The position numbers and the translations under genes were made by a program. A model generated the notes under the pieces. The model was given only the letters and a program-made list of their open reading frames with translations. It was not told the DNA's origin and made no database searches. 60,872 nucleotides of DNA from an uncultured Oscillospiraceae bacterium (GTDB lineage: Bacteria > Bacillota > Clostridia > Oscillospirales > Oscillospiraceae): positions 1-60,872 of the forward strand of contig CANPYK010000013.1 of NCBI GenBank assembly GCA_947588605.1. The letters run 5' to 3'. Positions 1 to 6,874 of the stretch are shown here, piece by piece. Every line of letters starts with the position of its first letter. Position 1 is the stretch's first letter.

Positions 1-78
1 GCCGGGGTCAGCGGGGGTAACGGCTTCATCCATCGTGATCTGCTCACCCTGGCCGGTGTTCAGTTTTTCTTCTGCCAC
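1..78 (-). CDS. unrecognised protein, N-terminal fragment cut by window edge
   Basis: The first 26 codons of a minus-strand gene are visible before the window ends. It starts with GTG (complement of 76-78) behind a full AGGAGG ribosome binding site (complement of 87-92, spacing 8). The visible N-terminus (MAEEKLNTGQGEQ...) is acidic and hydrophilic with no signal peptide or membrane segment. I do not recognise it. The strong ribosome binding site and clean reading frame make it a likely real gene; its function cannot be judged from this fragment. Confidence 0.55.
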   Translation of the reverse strand, partial: MAEEKLNTGQGEQITMDEAVTPADPG

Positions 79-156
79 TTTTAAGCCTCCTTCATTTTTG
101 TTGTCTTGCACAAAGTTTGCAGCTCATTTTCTACAAATTGCCGATTTTCTCTGGAA

Positions 157-184
157 ATAAAAAAGCCGGGCATTTCAGCCCGGC
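157..184 (-). terminator. rho-independent terminator
   Basis: A perfect 7-bp stem (165-171 with 178-184, GCCGGGC/GCCCGGC) is followed on the minus strand by a run of T (complement of 157-164). It lies in the gene-free stretch 79-473, which otherwise holds only the further hairpins listed below. It could end minus-strand transcripts coming from the toxin-antitoxin operon and insulate the gene at 1-78. Confidence 0.7.
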
Positions 185-221
185 AGGGGGATCGTACCGC
201 CTCCTTTGAATTTGATATATG

Positions 222-255
222 AAAACGCCGCCCGTAGTCTCCATAGGGCGGCGCT
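222..255 (-). terminator. hairpin, probable terminator
   Basis: The arms CGCCGCCC (226-233) and GGGCGGCG (246-253) form a perfect 8-bp stem. On the minus strand it is followed by a short T run (complement of 222-225). It is one of four stem-loops lying in series between the toxin gene and the left-edge gene. Confidence 0.5.
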
Positions 256-362
256 TATCAATGTTGGGGTATTTTGATAGATAAAACCTCTTGCTGACAG
301 CTTGCAAACCATTGATTTTCCTGGGTTTCTTTCAAATCCTATAATTACACTCCGACCAAAAC

Positions 363-399
363 TGGCATTGAAAGGCCGCGTTGCGGCCTTTCAATGCCA
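363..399 (-). terminator. 17-bp perfect inverted repeat, probable terminator of the toxin-antitoxin operon
   Basis: Positions 363-379 and 383-399 are perfect reverse complements with a 3-nt loop. On the minus strand the stem is followed by GTTTTGG, so it can act as a terminator for the toxin-antitoxin transcript. The stem is unusually long for an ordinary terminator, so it may have another role. Confidence 0.55.
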
Positions 400-412
400 A
401 GGGGAAACGTGC

Positions 413-456
413 GAAACCCCCGGTGTGAATTCTGCGGAATCCACGCCGGGGGTTTC
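413..456. repeat. second inverted repeat directly downstream of toxin gene
   Basis: An 11-bp perfect pair, 413-423 (GAAACCCCCGG) with 446-456, encloses an imperfect inner palindrome around GAATTC/GGAATC. It lies 18 bp from the toxin stop codon and 13 bp from the 17-bp repeat at 363-399. It has no T run on either strand, so I call it a structured repeat rather than a terminator. Confidence 0.6.
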
Positions 457-473
457 TGCTGTCGATGGGGGCG

Positions 474-794
474 TCACTGGATAAGCCAATCATAGTCCTG
501 GCGGCAATCCAGAATGTAGTCTACATACACGGTGTCGTTTCGGATCTGATACAGCACAAGGTATGTCTTCCTGATGAAGAGGCGATGGTATGTATTTGGC
601 GGGATAAAGTCCCCGCCCTCAAAAAACGGGCAGCGGTTCGGCATTGTGGACAGTGACCGAAGCTCCGTCATGATCTCCTTTTTCTTTTCCGCGGCGGCCG
701 TCTTGCTCACCTTGGCAAGAAAAGCGATGTGAGCGCCCAACATACATCTGGCGCGGTCGGAAACGACTACCTTATATCTCTTTCCCTCCGGCAT
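474..794 (-). CDS. RelE/ParE-family toxin
   Basis: This 106-residue basic protein has the small-toxin fold of the RelE/ParE superfamily: an N-terminal strand (KRYKVVVSDRA), a helical pair, then C-terminal strands ending YVDYILDCRQDY. Known family members cleave mRNA on the ribosome (RelE) or inhibit gyrase (ParE); the sequence does not decide which. I chose the ATG at 792-794 because GAGG (complement of 802-805) is 7 nt upstream; an in-frame GTG at 798-800 would overlap the antitoxin stop as GTGA. It is translationally coupled to the antitoxin upstream, the usual antitoxin-first order. Confidence 0.82.
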   Translation of the reverse strand: MPEGKRYKVVVSDRARCMLGAHIAFLAKVSKTAAAEKKKEIMTELRSLSTMPNRCPFFEGGDFIPPNTYHRLFIRKTYLVLYQIRNDTVYVDYILDCRQDYDWLIQ

Positions 795-796
795 GG

Positions 797-1063
797 TCAC
801 GCCTCGTGGATGATCTCATCAAGATAGGCTTCCAGCTCCTCCAGGGTATAGTCCCGCTGACCGCTGAGCCGCGCCTCCTCTACGGACAGAAGCTCCTCCC
901 GAAGCTTCAGCATTTTTTCGCGGCGGGTGAAGGATTCGATGTCCATGACCACCAGATCTCCCTCCCCGTTTTTGGTGAGGTAGACCGGCTCGGCAGTCCT
1001 CCTGCACAGCTCCGCGATCTCGTTATAATTCTGGCGTATTGCCGCCGACGGGCGTATATTCAT
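797..1063 (-). CDS. Phd/YefM-family antitoxin
   Basis: This 88-residue protein begins MNIRPSAAIRQNYNEIAELC, the typical Phd/YefM DNA-binding N-terminus, and continues with EPVYLTKNGEGDLVVMDIESF, a near-standard core. The charged C-terminal helix (LEELEAYLDEIIHEA) would be the toxin-binding part. An AGGAGG (complement of 1071-1076) sits 7 nt before the ATG at 1061-1063, which decides the start over two upstream ATGs. It neutralises the RelE-type toxin and, as in the family, probably represses its own promoter. Directly repeated TATAATAT motifs overlap that promoter. Confidence 0.85.
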   Translation of the reverse strand: MNIRPSAAIRQNYNEIAELCRRTAEPVYLTKNGEGDLVVMDIESFTRREKMLKLREELLSVEEARLSGQRDYTLEELEAYLDEIIHEA

Positions 1064-1085
1064 CATCACGCCTCCTTGCATAGCT

Positions 1086-1127
1086 ATATTATACCCATAT
1101 TATAATCAAATTCTATCACGCTGTCAA
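1086..1127 (-). promoter_or_regulatory. consensus sigma-A promoter and candidate operator of the toxin-antitoxin operon
   Basis: On the minus strand TTGACA (complement of 1122-1127) is followed after exactly 17 bp by TATAAT (complement of 1099-1104), a perfect vegetative promoter. The octamer TATAATAT occurs twice 11 bp apart (complements of 1097-1104 and 1086-1093), one helical turn, covering the -10 region. That is a good candidate for autorepression by the antitoxin complex. Confidence 0.85.
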
Positions 1128-1165
1128 CCCCGGTCCGTCACAGCCTCCCCGCCCCTTAAAAGCAT

Positions 1166-1194
1166 TTGACAACGGGGCAATGGGAGGCTATAAT
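1166..1194 (+). promoter_or_regulatory. consensus sigma-A promoter of feoAB
   Basis: TTGACA (1166-1171), a 17-bp spacer and TATAAT (1189-1194) match the vegetative consensus exactly. It faces away from the toxin-antitoxin promoter, with 38 bp between the two -35 boxes. I see no obvious inverted-repeat Fur box; any iron regulation would have to be tested. Confidence 0.85.
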
Positions 1195-1232
1195 CGGGGG
1201 CGGAAGAAAATTCGCGTTTGCGGAGGCGTGAT

Positions 1233-3569
1233 ATGACCCTGAAGGAACTGAAAATAGGGGAGAGCGGGCGAATCGACGCGGTGGGGGGCGAGGGCGCCCT
1301 GCGGCAGCACTTTTTGGACATGGGCGTCATCCCCGGCGCGGAGGTGACGGTGGTGAAGTTCGCCCCCATGGGCGACCCGGTGGAGGTGCGCATCCACGGC
1401 TATGAGCTCACCCTTCGCCTGGACGACGCCGCCAGGATCGATGTCACCAAGATCGACGCCGCCGAGGCGGAGACGGCCGCCGCCCCCCGCCGGCCTGTGG
1501 CGCACCCGCACCTGGGCGAGCCCGGCGTCCACCACGTAAAGGGGGAGACGGAGCCCCTCCCGGAGGATCACATTCTCACCTTCGCCCTGGTGGGCAACCA
1601 GAACTGCGGCAAGACTACCCTCTTCAACCGCCTCACCGGCGCCAACCAGCACGTGGGCAATTTCCCCGGCGTCACCGTGGACCGCAAGAGCGGCGCGATT
1701 TTGGGCCACCCCAAAACGTCCATCACGGACCTTCCAGGCATCTACTCCATGTCGCCCTACTCCGCCGAGGAGCTGGTCAGCCGCGCCTTCGTCTTAGACG
1801 AGAAGCCCGACGCCATCATCAACATCGTGGACGCCACGAACATCGAGCGCAACCTCTACCTCACCATGCAGCTATTGGAGATGGACCGCCCCATGGTGGT
1901 GGCCCTCAACATGATGGACGAGCTCACCGGCAACGGCGGGTTCATCAGCGTCAACGCCATGGAGGCCATGCTGGGCGTCCCGGTGGTGCCCATCTCCGCG
2001 GCGAAGAACGAGGGCGTAGACGAGCTCGTCACCCACGCCATCCACATCGCCCGCTACCAGGAGAAGCCCCTGAAGGTGGACTTCTGCGCCAAGGACGCCG
2101 CCGGCGGCGCCGTCCACCGGTGTCTCCACGCCGCCGTCCACCTCATCGAGGACCACGCGGAGGCCGCCGGGATGCCCGTGCGCTTCGCCGCCGCCAAGGC
2201 CATCGAGGGGGAGAGCCTCACCATCGAGCGGCTGAAGCTGGACCAAAACGAGAAGGATCTTCTGGAGCACATCACCGTCCAGATGGAGGCCGAGCGGGGC
2301 TTAGATCGCAGCGCCGCCATCGCGGACATGCGCTTTAACTTCATCAACAACGTCTGCCGGGACTGCGTCCGCAAGCCCCGGGAGACGAAGGAGCACGCCC
2401 GCAGCGCCAAGATCGACCGGGTGCTGACCGGCAAATATACCGCCATCCCCGTCTTTGTGGCTATCATGGCGCTGGTGTTTTACCTCACCTTCAACGTCAT
2501 CGGCGCGTTCTTCCAGGACCTTCTGGAGCGTGGCATCGACGCCCTCACGGTCCTCGTGGACAACGCCATGGTGTCCGCTCACGTCAACCCCGTCCTCCGG
2601 GATCTGGTGGTGGGCGGCATCTTCGAGGGCGTGGGATCGGTGCTGAGCTTTATGCCCATCGTGGTCACCATGTTCCTCTTTCTGTCCCTGCTGGAGGATT
2701 CCGGCTACATAGCCCGCGTGGCGTTCTTCATGGACAAGCTCCTGCGAAAGCTGGGCCTCTCGGGGCGGAGCATCGTGCCTATGCTCATCGGCTTCGGCTG
2801 TACCGTCCCCGCCGTCATGGCCACCAGGACCCTCCCCAGCGAGCGGGACCGGCGGATGACCATCCTGCTCACGCCCTTTATGAGCTGCACGGCCAAGCTG
2901 CCCATCTACGCCTTCTTCGTCAGCGCCTTCTTCCCCGGCAAGGGCGGGTTCATCATGACGGGCCTTTACCTACTCGGTATCCTCATGGGCATCGCCCTGG
3001 CGTTCCTCTATAAAAAAGTCCTCTTCAAGGGCGAGGCGGTGCCCTTCGTCATGGAGCTGCCCAACTACCGCCTCCCCAGCGCCCGCACCACGGCGCAGCT
3101 GGTGTGGGAGAAGGCCAAGGACTTCCTCCAGCGCGCCTTCTCCATCATCCTCATCGCCTCCGTGGTGGTCTGGTTCCTCCAGAGCTTCGACCTGCGCTTC
3201 AACCTGGTGGAGGACTCCTCCAAGAGCATCATGGCCCTGCTGGCCGGCGCGATCGCCCCCATTTTCAAGCCCCTGGGCCTGGGGGACTGGCGCATCTGCA
3301 CCTCCCTCATCAGCGGCTTCATGGCCAAGGAGAGCGTGGTCTCCGTGATGGAGGTCCTCTTCGAAGGCGGCGTCACCACCGCCCTCAGCTCCGTCTCCGC
3401 CGGCGCCCTCCTGGTCTTCAGCCTCCTCTACACCCCCTGCGTGGCCTCCATCGCCGCCATCCGCCGCGAAATGGGCGCCAAATGGGCCGCCGGCGTCGTC
3501 CTCTGGCAATGCGTTCTGGCCTATCTCGCCGCGCTGGTCACAAGAGCGGTGCTGATCTTGGTGATGTGA
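1233..3569 (+). CDS. feoB: FeoA-FeoB fusion, ferrous iron transporter
   Basis: This 778-residue protein imports Fe2+ across the inner membrane. Residues 1-75 are a FeoA-like SH3 domain (MTLKELKIGESGRI... GAEVTVVKFAPMGDPVEV). A His-containing linker leads into the FeoB GTPase domain, with G1 GNQNCGKT near residue 120, G3 DLPG and G4 NMMD. The C-terminal half is polytopic with the gate-type segments GYIARVAFFMDKLL and GFGCTVPAVMATRTL. FeoA and FeoB are separate genes in many bacteria, so this is a natural fusion. I chose ATG 1233 because GGAGG (1222-1226) is 6 nt upstream; the frame also has a TTG at 1218. It is monocistronic behind a consensus promoter. Confidence 0.95.
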   Translation: MTLKELKIGESGRIDAVGGEGALRQHFLDMGVIPGAEVTVVKFAPMGDPVEVRIHGYELTLRLDDAARIDVTKIDAAEAETAAAPRRPVAHPHLGEPGVHHVKGETEPLPEDHILTFALVGNQNCGKTTLFNRLTGANQHVGNFPGVTVDRKSGAILGHPKTSITDLPGIYSMSPYSAEELVSRAFVLDEKPDAIINIVDATNIERNLYLTMQLLEMDRPMVVALNMMDELTGNGGFISVNAMEAMLGVPVVPISAAKNEGVDELVTHAIHIARYQEKPLKVDFCAKDAAGGAVHRCLHAAVHLIEDHAEAAGMPVRFAAAKAIEGESLTIERLKLDQNEKDLLEHITVQMEAERGLDRSAAIADMRFNFINNVCRDCVRKPRETKEHARSAKIDRVLTGKYTAIPVFVAIMALVFYLTFNVIGAFFQDLLERGIDALTVLVDNAMVSAHVNPVLRDLVVGGIFEGVGSVLSFMPIVVTMFLFLSLLEDSGYIARVAFFMDKLLRKLGLSGRSIVPMLIGFGCTVPAVMATRTLPSERDRRMTILLTPFMSCTAKLPIYAFFVSAFFPGKGGFIMTGLYLLGILMGIALAFLYKKVLFKGEAVPFVMELPNYRLPSARTTAQLVWEKAKDFLQRAFSIILIASVVVWFLQSFDLRFNLVEDSSKSIMALLAGAIAPIFKPLGLGDWRICTSLISGFMAKESVVSVMEVLFEGGVTTALSSVSAGALLVFSLLYTPCVASIAAIRREMGAKWAAGVVLWQCVLAYLAALVTRAVLILVM

Positions 3570-3663
3570 GGAGCCGTCGCACACACCATCCCTGCCGCTT
3601 CGCGACTGTCCCCGACCTAGGAGGGGCTGACGTGTCGAAAACGGGTGTGGTTTGTCGGAACCA

Positions 3664-4013
3664 GTCTGTCATCCAACGCTCGCTACCCCCCTGCCCCCTC
3701 CTACGAGGAGGGGGCTCTGGGACGGGGGCTGGCGCGATTTATCGGAACCGGTCCGTTATCGCAACCTTTCTTGCCCCTCCCAGGCCGGGGTGGTGCTGCG
3801 ATCCGATTATCGGAAGCCCCAGCGACGCTCCACGGGCTCGAATACTCCGCCGCTGCGGCGGCACCCCTTTTTCCGAAAAAGGGGTAAAGGAGAATAAGGT
3901 TGCGGCGCTTCGCGCCGCGTTTATAAAAAGTTGCGCCGTAAAGCGGCGCAAACCTTTTTCGCCCCCTCCTCGTAGGAGGGGGGCAGGGGGGAAGCGAAGG
4001 TTGGAGGACAGAA
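3664..4013. repeat. gene-free repeat region with ~52-bp inverted terminal copies (MITE/REP-like)
   Basis: The 528-bp gap 3570-4097 contains no convincing gene. A ~52-bp unit at 3664-3715 reappears, inverted and about 85% alike, at 3961-4013. Each copy contains the stem GCCCCCTCCT-3 nt-AGGAGGGGG (3693-3715 and 3961-3984). A shorter degenerate direct copy starts near 3740 (TCGGAACCGGTCCGTTATC, compare TCGGAACCAGTCTGTCATC from 3655). The interior holds more small stem-loops (CGCCGCTGCGGCGG near 3849, CCCCTTTTTCCGAAAAAGGGG near 3864, GCGGCGCTTCGCGCCGC near 3903, TTGCGCCGTAAAGCGGCGCAA near 3931). No transposase is present and I found no target-site duplication. Confidence 0.6.
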
Positions 4014-4035
4014 CGGCATGAGTTAACGTCCCCCT

Positions 4036-4080
4036 CACAAAAACACACCCACTCGCTGATATCCTTGGCGGGTGGGTGTT
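4036..4080 (-). terminator. rho-independent terminator of the carboxypeptidase gene
   Basis: On the minus strand AACACCCACCCGC pairs with GCGAGTGGGTGTG across an 11-nt loop, followed by a T run (complement of about 4038-4043). It lies just after the minus-strand stop codon at 4098. Confidence 0.8.
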
Positions 4081-4097
4081 CGTTTGACCTTGCGTCC

Positions 4098-5564
4098 TTA
4101 TCTCTTCCTCGTCTCCTGCATCTCCCGGGCGTGTCTTGCTTCGATCTCCTCGAAGGATTTGCCGGTGCTGGGCTCCTGGGAGCGCCGGTACTCCTCCACG
4201 CGGCGGCGGGCCAGCTCGTGGGCTACGCGGCGTTTGTTGTAGCGGCGGAGGTTGTAGTAGACGATGAAGGCCACGTAGAGGATGAGCATGATGGCGAAAA
4301 GCGTGATGCCCAGCCGCACGTACTTGTTGGAGAGGGTGGACCGGATCTCCGTCATCATGTAGGCACCACGGTCCAGCTCCACCTTGTAGTTGGCCACCAG
4401 ATTGACGGTGCCGTAGTCCACGCCGTTGAAGCTGACGGCTACCTCGCCCAGGATCTGGCCCTGGTCCACGGGGGCGGTGAGGTCGGTGGTGAAGACCCGG
4501 CGGTCCAGCTCCACCTTGGTAAGGTCCGCGTCGTTGGGCAGGAGGGCGCTGACAGTCCGCTCGGGGCGGAGGGTGACGGAGGAGGAGCCCCGGCCCAGGG
4601 CCACGGGGATCTCCGCCAGGGGCGTGGTGGAGAGGATCTCCTGATAGCTGAAGTTGTTAAAGCCCCACTCCAGGAGCCGCTTCGACTCCGTAAAGCTGGT
4701 GGGCACCGTGCGGCCGCTGTCCAGGACGGTGGATTCCCCGCCCAGCACCACGCTCACCAGCTGCCGGCCGTCCTTGGCGGCGTAGGCGATGAGGCAGTAC
4801 CCGGCGGCGCTGGTGTGGCCGGTCTTCATCCCGGCGGCGTACTCGTAATACTCGGGGCTCGAGGGCTGGATGAGGTTGTTGGTGTTCTTCAAGACCCGCT
4901 CGTCGGACATGTTCGTGGCGGGGACGGTGTAGGTGGGGGTGGAGACGATGCGCTTCAAGAGGTTATGCTTCAGCGCCTCCTCCGCGATCTTGCACAGGTC
5001 CTCGGCGGTGGAGTAGTGGTCATCGTCCGGCATCCCGTGGGTGTTGGCGAAGTGCGTGCCCGTGCAGCCCAGCTCAGAGGCCCGGGTGTTCATCCGCTCC
5101 ACAAAGGCGGGCACGTCCCCGGCCAGGACCTGGGCCAGGACGTTGCAGCCCTCGTTGGCGGAGGGGAGGAGGCAGCAGTAGAGAAGCTGCTCGAACGTGA
5201 GCTCCTCGCCGGCCTTGATGCCGGCGCTGCTGCCGTCGGGCGTGATGTCGAAATAGGGGTCGCCGGTGACGGTGATCTTGTCGGAAAGGCCGATCTCGCC
5301 GTTCTCATACGCCTCCACGGCCAGAAGGGCGGTCATGATCTTCGTGAGGCTCGCCGGCGCCCGGCGTTCCGTGGGATTTTTGGAGTAGAGCACCTGCCGG
5401 GCGTCCAGATCCCAGAGGTACGCGGCGGCGGTGGTGATGGCCGGGTCCTCGATGGCCCCGGCCTTCGGAGCAAGGACGGGGAGGGACGAGACGAGGAAAA
5501 GCGCCAGGACCAGCGCCAGGGCCAAGAGCTTTTTGACGGATGAGGTTTTTGATTCAGTTTTCAT
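4098..5564 (-). CDS. D-alanyl-D-alanine carboxypeptidase (S11 family)
   Basis: This 488-residue low-molecular-weight penicillin-binding protein trims the terminal D-Ala of peptidoglycan pentapeptides outside the membrane. A signal peptide (KKLLALALVLALFLVSSLPVL) precedes the S11 domain with the three active-site motifs SxxK (ASLTKIMTAL), SxN (PSANEGCN) and KTG (GMKTGHTSAAGY). A PBP5-type C-terminal beta domain follows, then one membrane helix (LGITLFAIMLILYVAFIVYY) and a basic cytoplasmic tail. The start MKTESKT has GGAG about 8 nt upstream; a longer in-frame extension lacks signal-peptide character. It is a paralogue of the gene at 28554 but has the extra C-terminal anchor and tail. Confidence 0.93.
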   Translation of the reverse strand: MKTESKTSSVKKLLALALVLALFLVSSLPVLAPKAGAIEDPAITTAAAYLWDLDARQVLYSKNPTERRAPASLTKIMTALLAVEAYENGEIGLSDKITVTGDPYFDITPDGSSAGIKAGEELTFEQLLYCCLLPSANEGCNVLAQVLAGDVPAFVERMNTRASELGCTGTHFANTHGMPDDDHYSTAEDLCKIAEEALKHNLLKRIVSTPTYTVPATNMSDERVLKNTNNLIQPSSPEYYEYAAGMKTGHTSAAGYCLIAYAAKDGRQLVSVVLGGESTVLDSGRTVPTSFTESKRLLEWGFNNFSYQEILSTTPLAEIPVALGRGSSSVTLRPERTVSALLPNDADLTKVELDRRVFTTDLTAPVDQGQILGEVAVSFNGVDYGTVNLVANYKVELDRGAYMMTEIRSTLSNKYVRLGITLFAIMLILYVAFIVYYNLRRYNKRRVAHELARRRVEEYRRSQEPSTGKSFEEIEARHAREMQETRKR

Positions 5565-5728
5565 AGAAAAACTCCAAAGAAATGTTGGACAAAGTCCGAA
5601 AGATATAGTATGATAAGGGGTAGGGCGAAAAGACGCGCCCAAGACCCGATACCTATATCATATATTTTTTTCGCCGCAAAATCAATACGGAAAGTCGAAT
5701 TTGTGGGAAAAATCAAAGCTGGTAAGTT

Positions 5729-6076
5729 ATGAAGCTGAAAAAACCGGAGCTTTTCCTGTTGGTCATAGCCGTCGCGGCGGTCTTTTTCACCGCCGGGTAC
5801 TTTTCCGGCCGGAGCCGGGCAAAAACCGTGAACGTCACCGTGTCCCAAAGCCCTGATCTCCCCGTATCCGGGGACGCTGGGGCGGCCCGCATCGACCTCA
5901 ATACCGCCACCCGCCGGGAGCTCATGAGCCTTCCGGGGGTGGGGGAGACCTTCGCGGACAGGATCATCGCTTACAGGGAGGAGCACGGCGGCTTTCAGGC
6001 CGTGGAGGAGCTCATGGAGGTCCGGGGGATCGGGGAGAGCCTTTTTGAGGACGTGAGGGACTACCTCACGGTCTGA
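5729..6076 (+). CDS. ComEA-like helix-hairpin-helix DNA-binding protein
   Basis: This 115-residue protein has an N-terminal membrane anchor (LFLLVIAVAAVFFTAGYF), a short linker, and a C-terminal ComEA-type double helix-hairpin-helix domain (RIDLNTATRRELMSLPGVG ... VRGIGESLFEDVRDYL). ComEA proteins bind incoming double-stranded DNA at the cell surface in natural transformation. Here it is alone, without comEC/comEB in the window, so a competence role is only inferred. It lies divergently from the carboxypeptidase; the ribosome binding site is weak. Confidence 0.85.
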   Translation: MKLKKPELFLLVIAVAAVFFTAGYFSGRSRAKTVNVTVSQSPDLPVSGDAGAARIDLNTATRRELMSLPGVGETFADRIIAYREEHGGFQAVEELMEVRGIGESLFEDVRDYLTV

Positions 6077-6120
6077 CCGCCCGGAGGCGGAGAACGGAAA
6101 AGCGCGGGGAAGGAGGACCC

Positions 6121-6801
6121 ATGAAGATCTTAGTGGTAGACGACGAAAAGCTCTTGGTGCGGGGCATCAAATTCAATCTGGAGAACGAGGGCTACCAGGT
6201 GGAGGCGGCCTATGACGGCCAGGAGGGGCTGGAGCTGGCCCGCACCGGCAATTTCGACCTCATCATCCTGGACCTGATGATGCCGAAGATGTCCGGCCTT
6301 GAGGTGTGTATGCACATCCGGGAGTCCTCCCAGGTGCCCATCATCATGCTCACCGCCCGCACTGACGACATGGACAAGATCATCGGCTTCGATTACGGCG
6401 CGGACGACTACGTCACCAAGCCCTTCAACATCCTGGAGCTCAAGGCCCGCATCCGCGCCCTGCTGCGCCGCGCCGCCCCCAAGGTCCAGGCCGAGAACAG
6501 CCCCCTCCTCACCGCCGGCCACATCTCCATCGACTGCGACAGGCGCGTGGCTTACAAAAACGGGGCTATCGTGGAGCTGACGGGACGGGAATTCGACGTC
6601 ATCGAGCTTCTCATGAAAAACCCCGGCCGGGTCTACAGCCGGGAGAACCTTTTGAACATCATATGGGGCTTCGATTACCAGGGCGACATCCGCACCGTGG
6701 ACGTCCACGTCCACAGGCTTCGCGACAAGCTGGAGACGAACCCCTCGGAGCCGGAGTACATCATCACGAAGTGGGGAGTGGGGTACTATTTCAAGGGCTG
6801 A
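6121..6801 (+). CDS. OmpR/PhoB-family response regulator
   Basis: This 226-residue regulator has a receiver domain with the acidic pair (VVDDEK), phospho-acceptor Asp in IILDLMMPKMSG, the conserved Thr in MLTAR and Lys in VTKPF, then a winged-helix DNA-binding domain (ELTGREFDVIELLMKNPGRV ... VDVHVHRLRDKLE). It is the partner of the sensor kinase immediately downstream. The overall sequence resembles PhoP/YycF-like regulators, but the stimulus cannot be deduced. A good ribosome binding site (AAGGAGG) precedes the ATG. Confidence 0.93.
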   Translation: MKILVVDDEKLLVRGIKFNLENEGYQVEAAYDGQEGLELARTGNFDLIILDLMMPKMSGLEVCMHIRESSQVPIIMLTARTDDMDKIIGFDYGADDYVTKPFNILELKARIRALLRRAAPKVQAENSPLLTAGHISIDCDRRVAYKNGAIVELTGREFDVIELLMKNPGRVYSRENLLNIIWGFDYQGDIRTVDVHVHRLRDKLETNPSEPEYIITKWGVGYYFKG

Positions 6802-6874
6802 CAAGGGCGGAAAACGGCGGGTCCTCAGTATTCGCGCCAAATATTTCCTCTCCCTCCTGCTCTTCACGGGCCTT

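Noticed and set aside
1616-1640. Fe-responsive riboswitch or Fur box before or in feoB
   Set aside because: No structured leader fits between the promoter and the start (only about 30 nt), and no Fur-type inverted repeat was visible.
4065-5543. Long plus-strand ORF opposite the carboxypeptidase
   Set aside because: It is a shadow of a clearly recognised gene on the other strand; long antisense ORFs are common in GC-rich DNA and this one has Gly/Val/His-rich, low-information sequence with no ribosome binding site.
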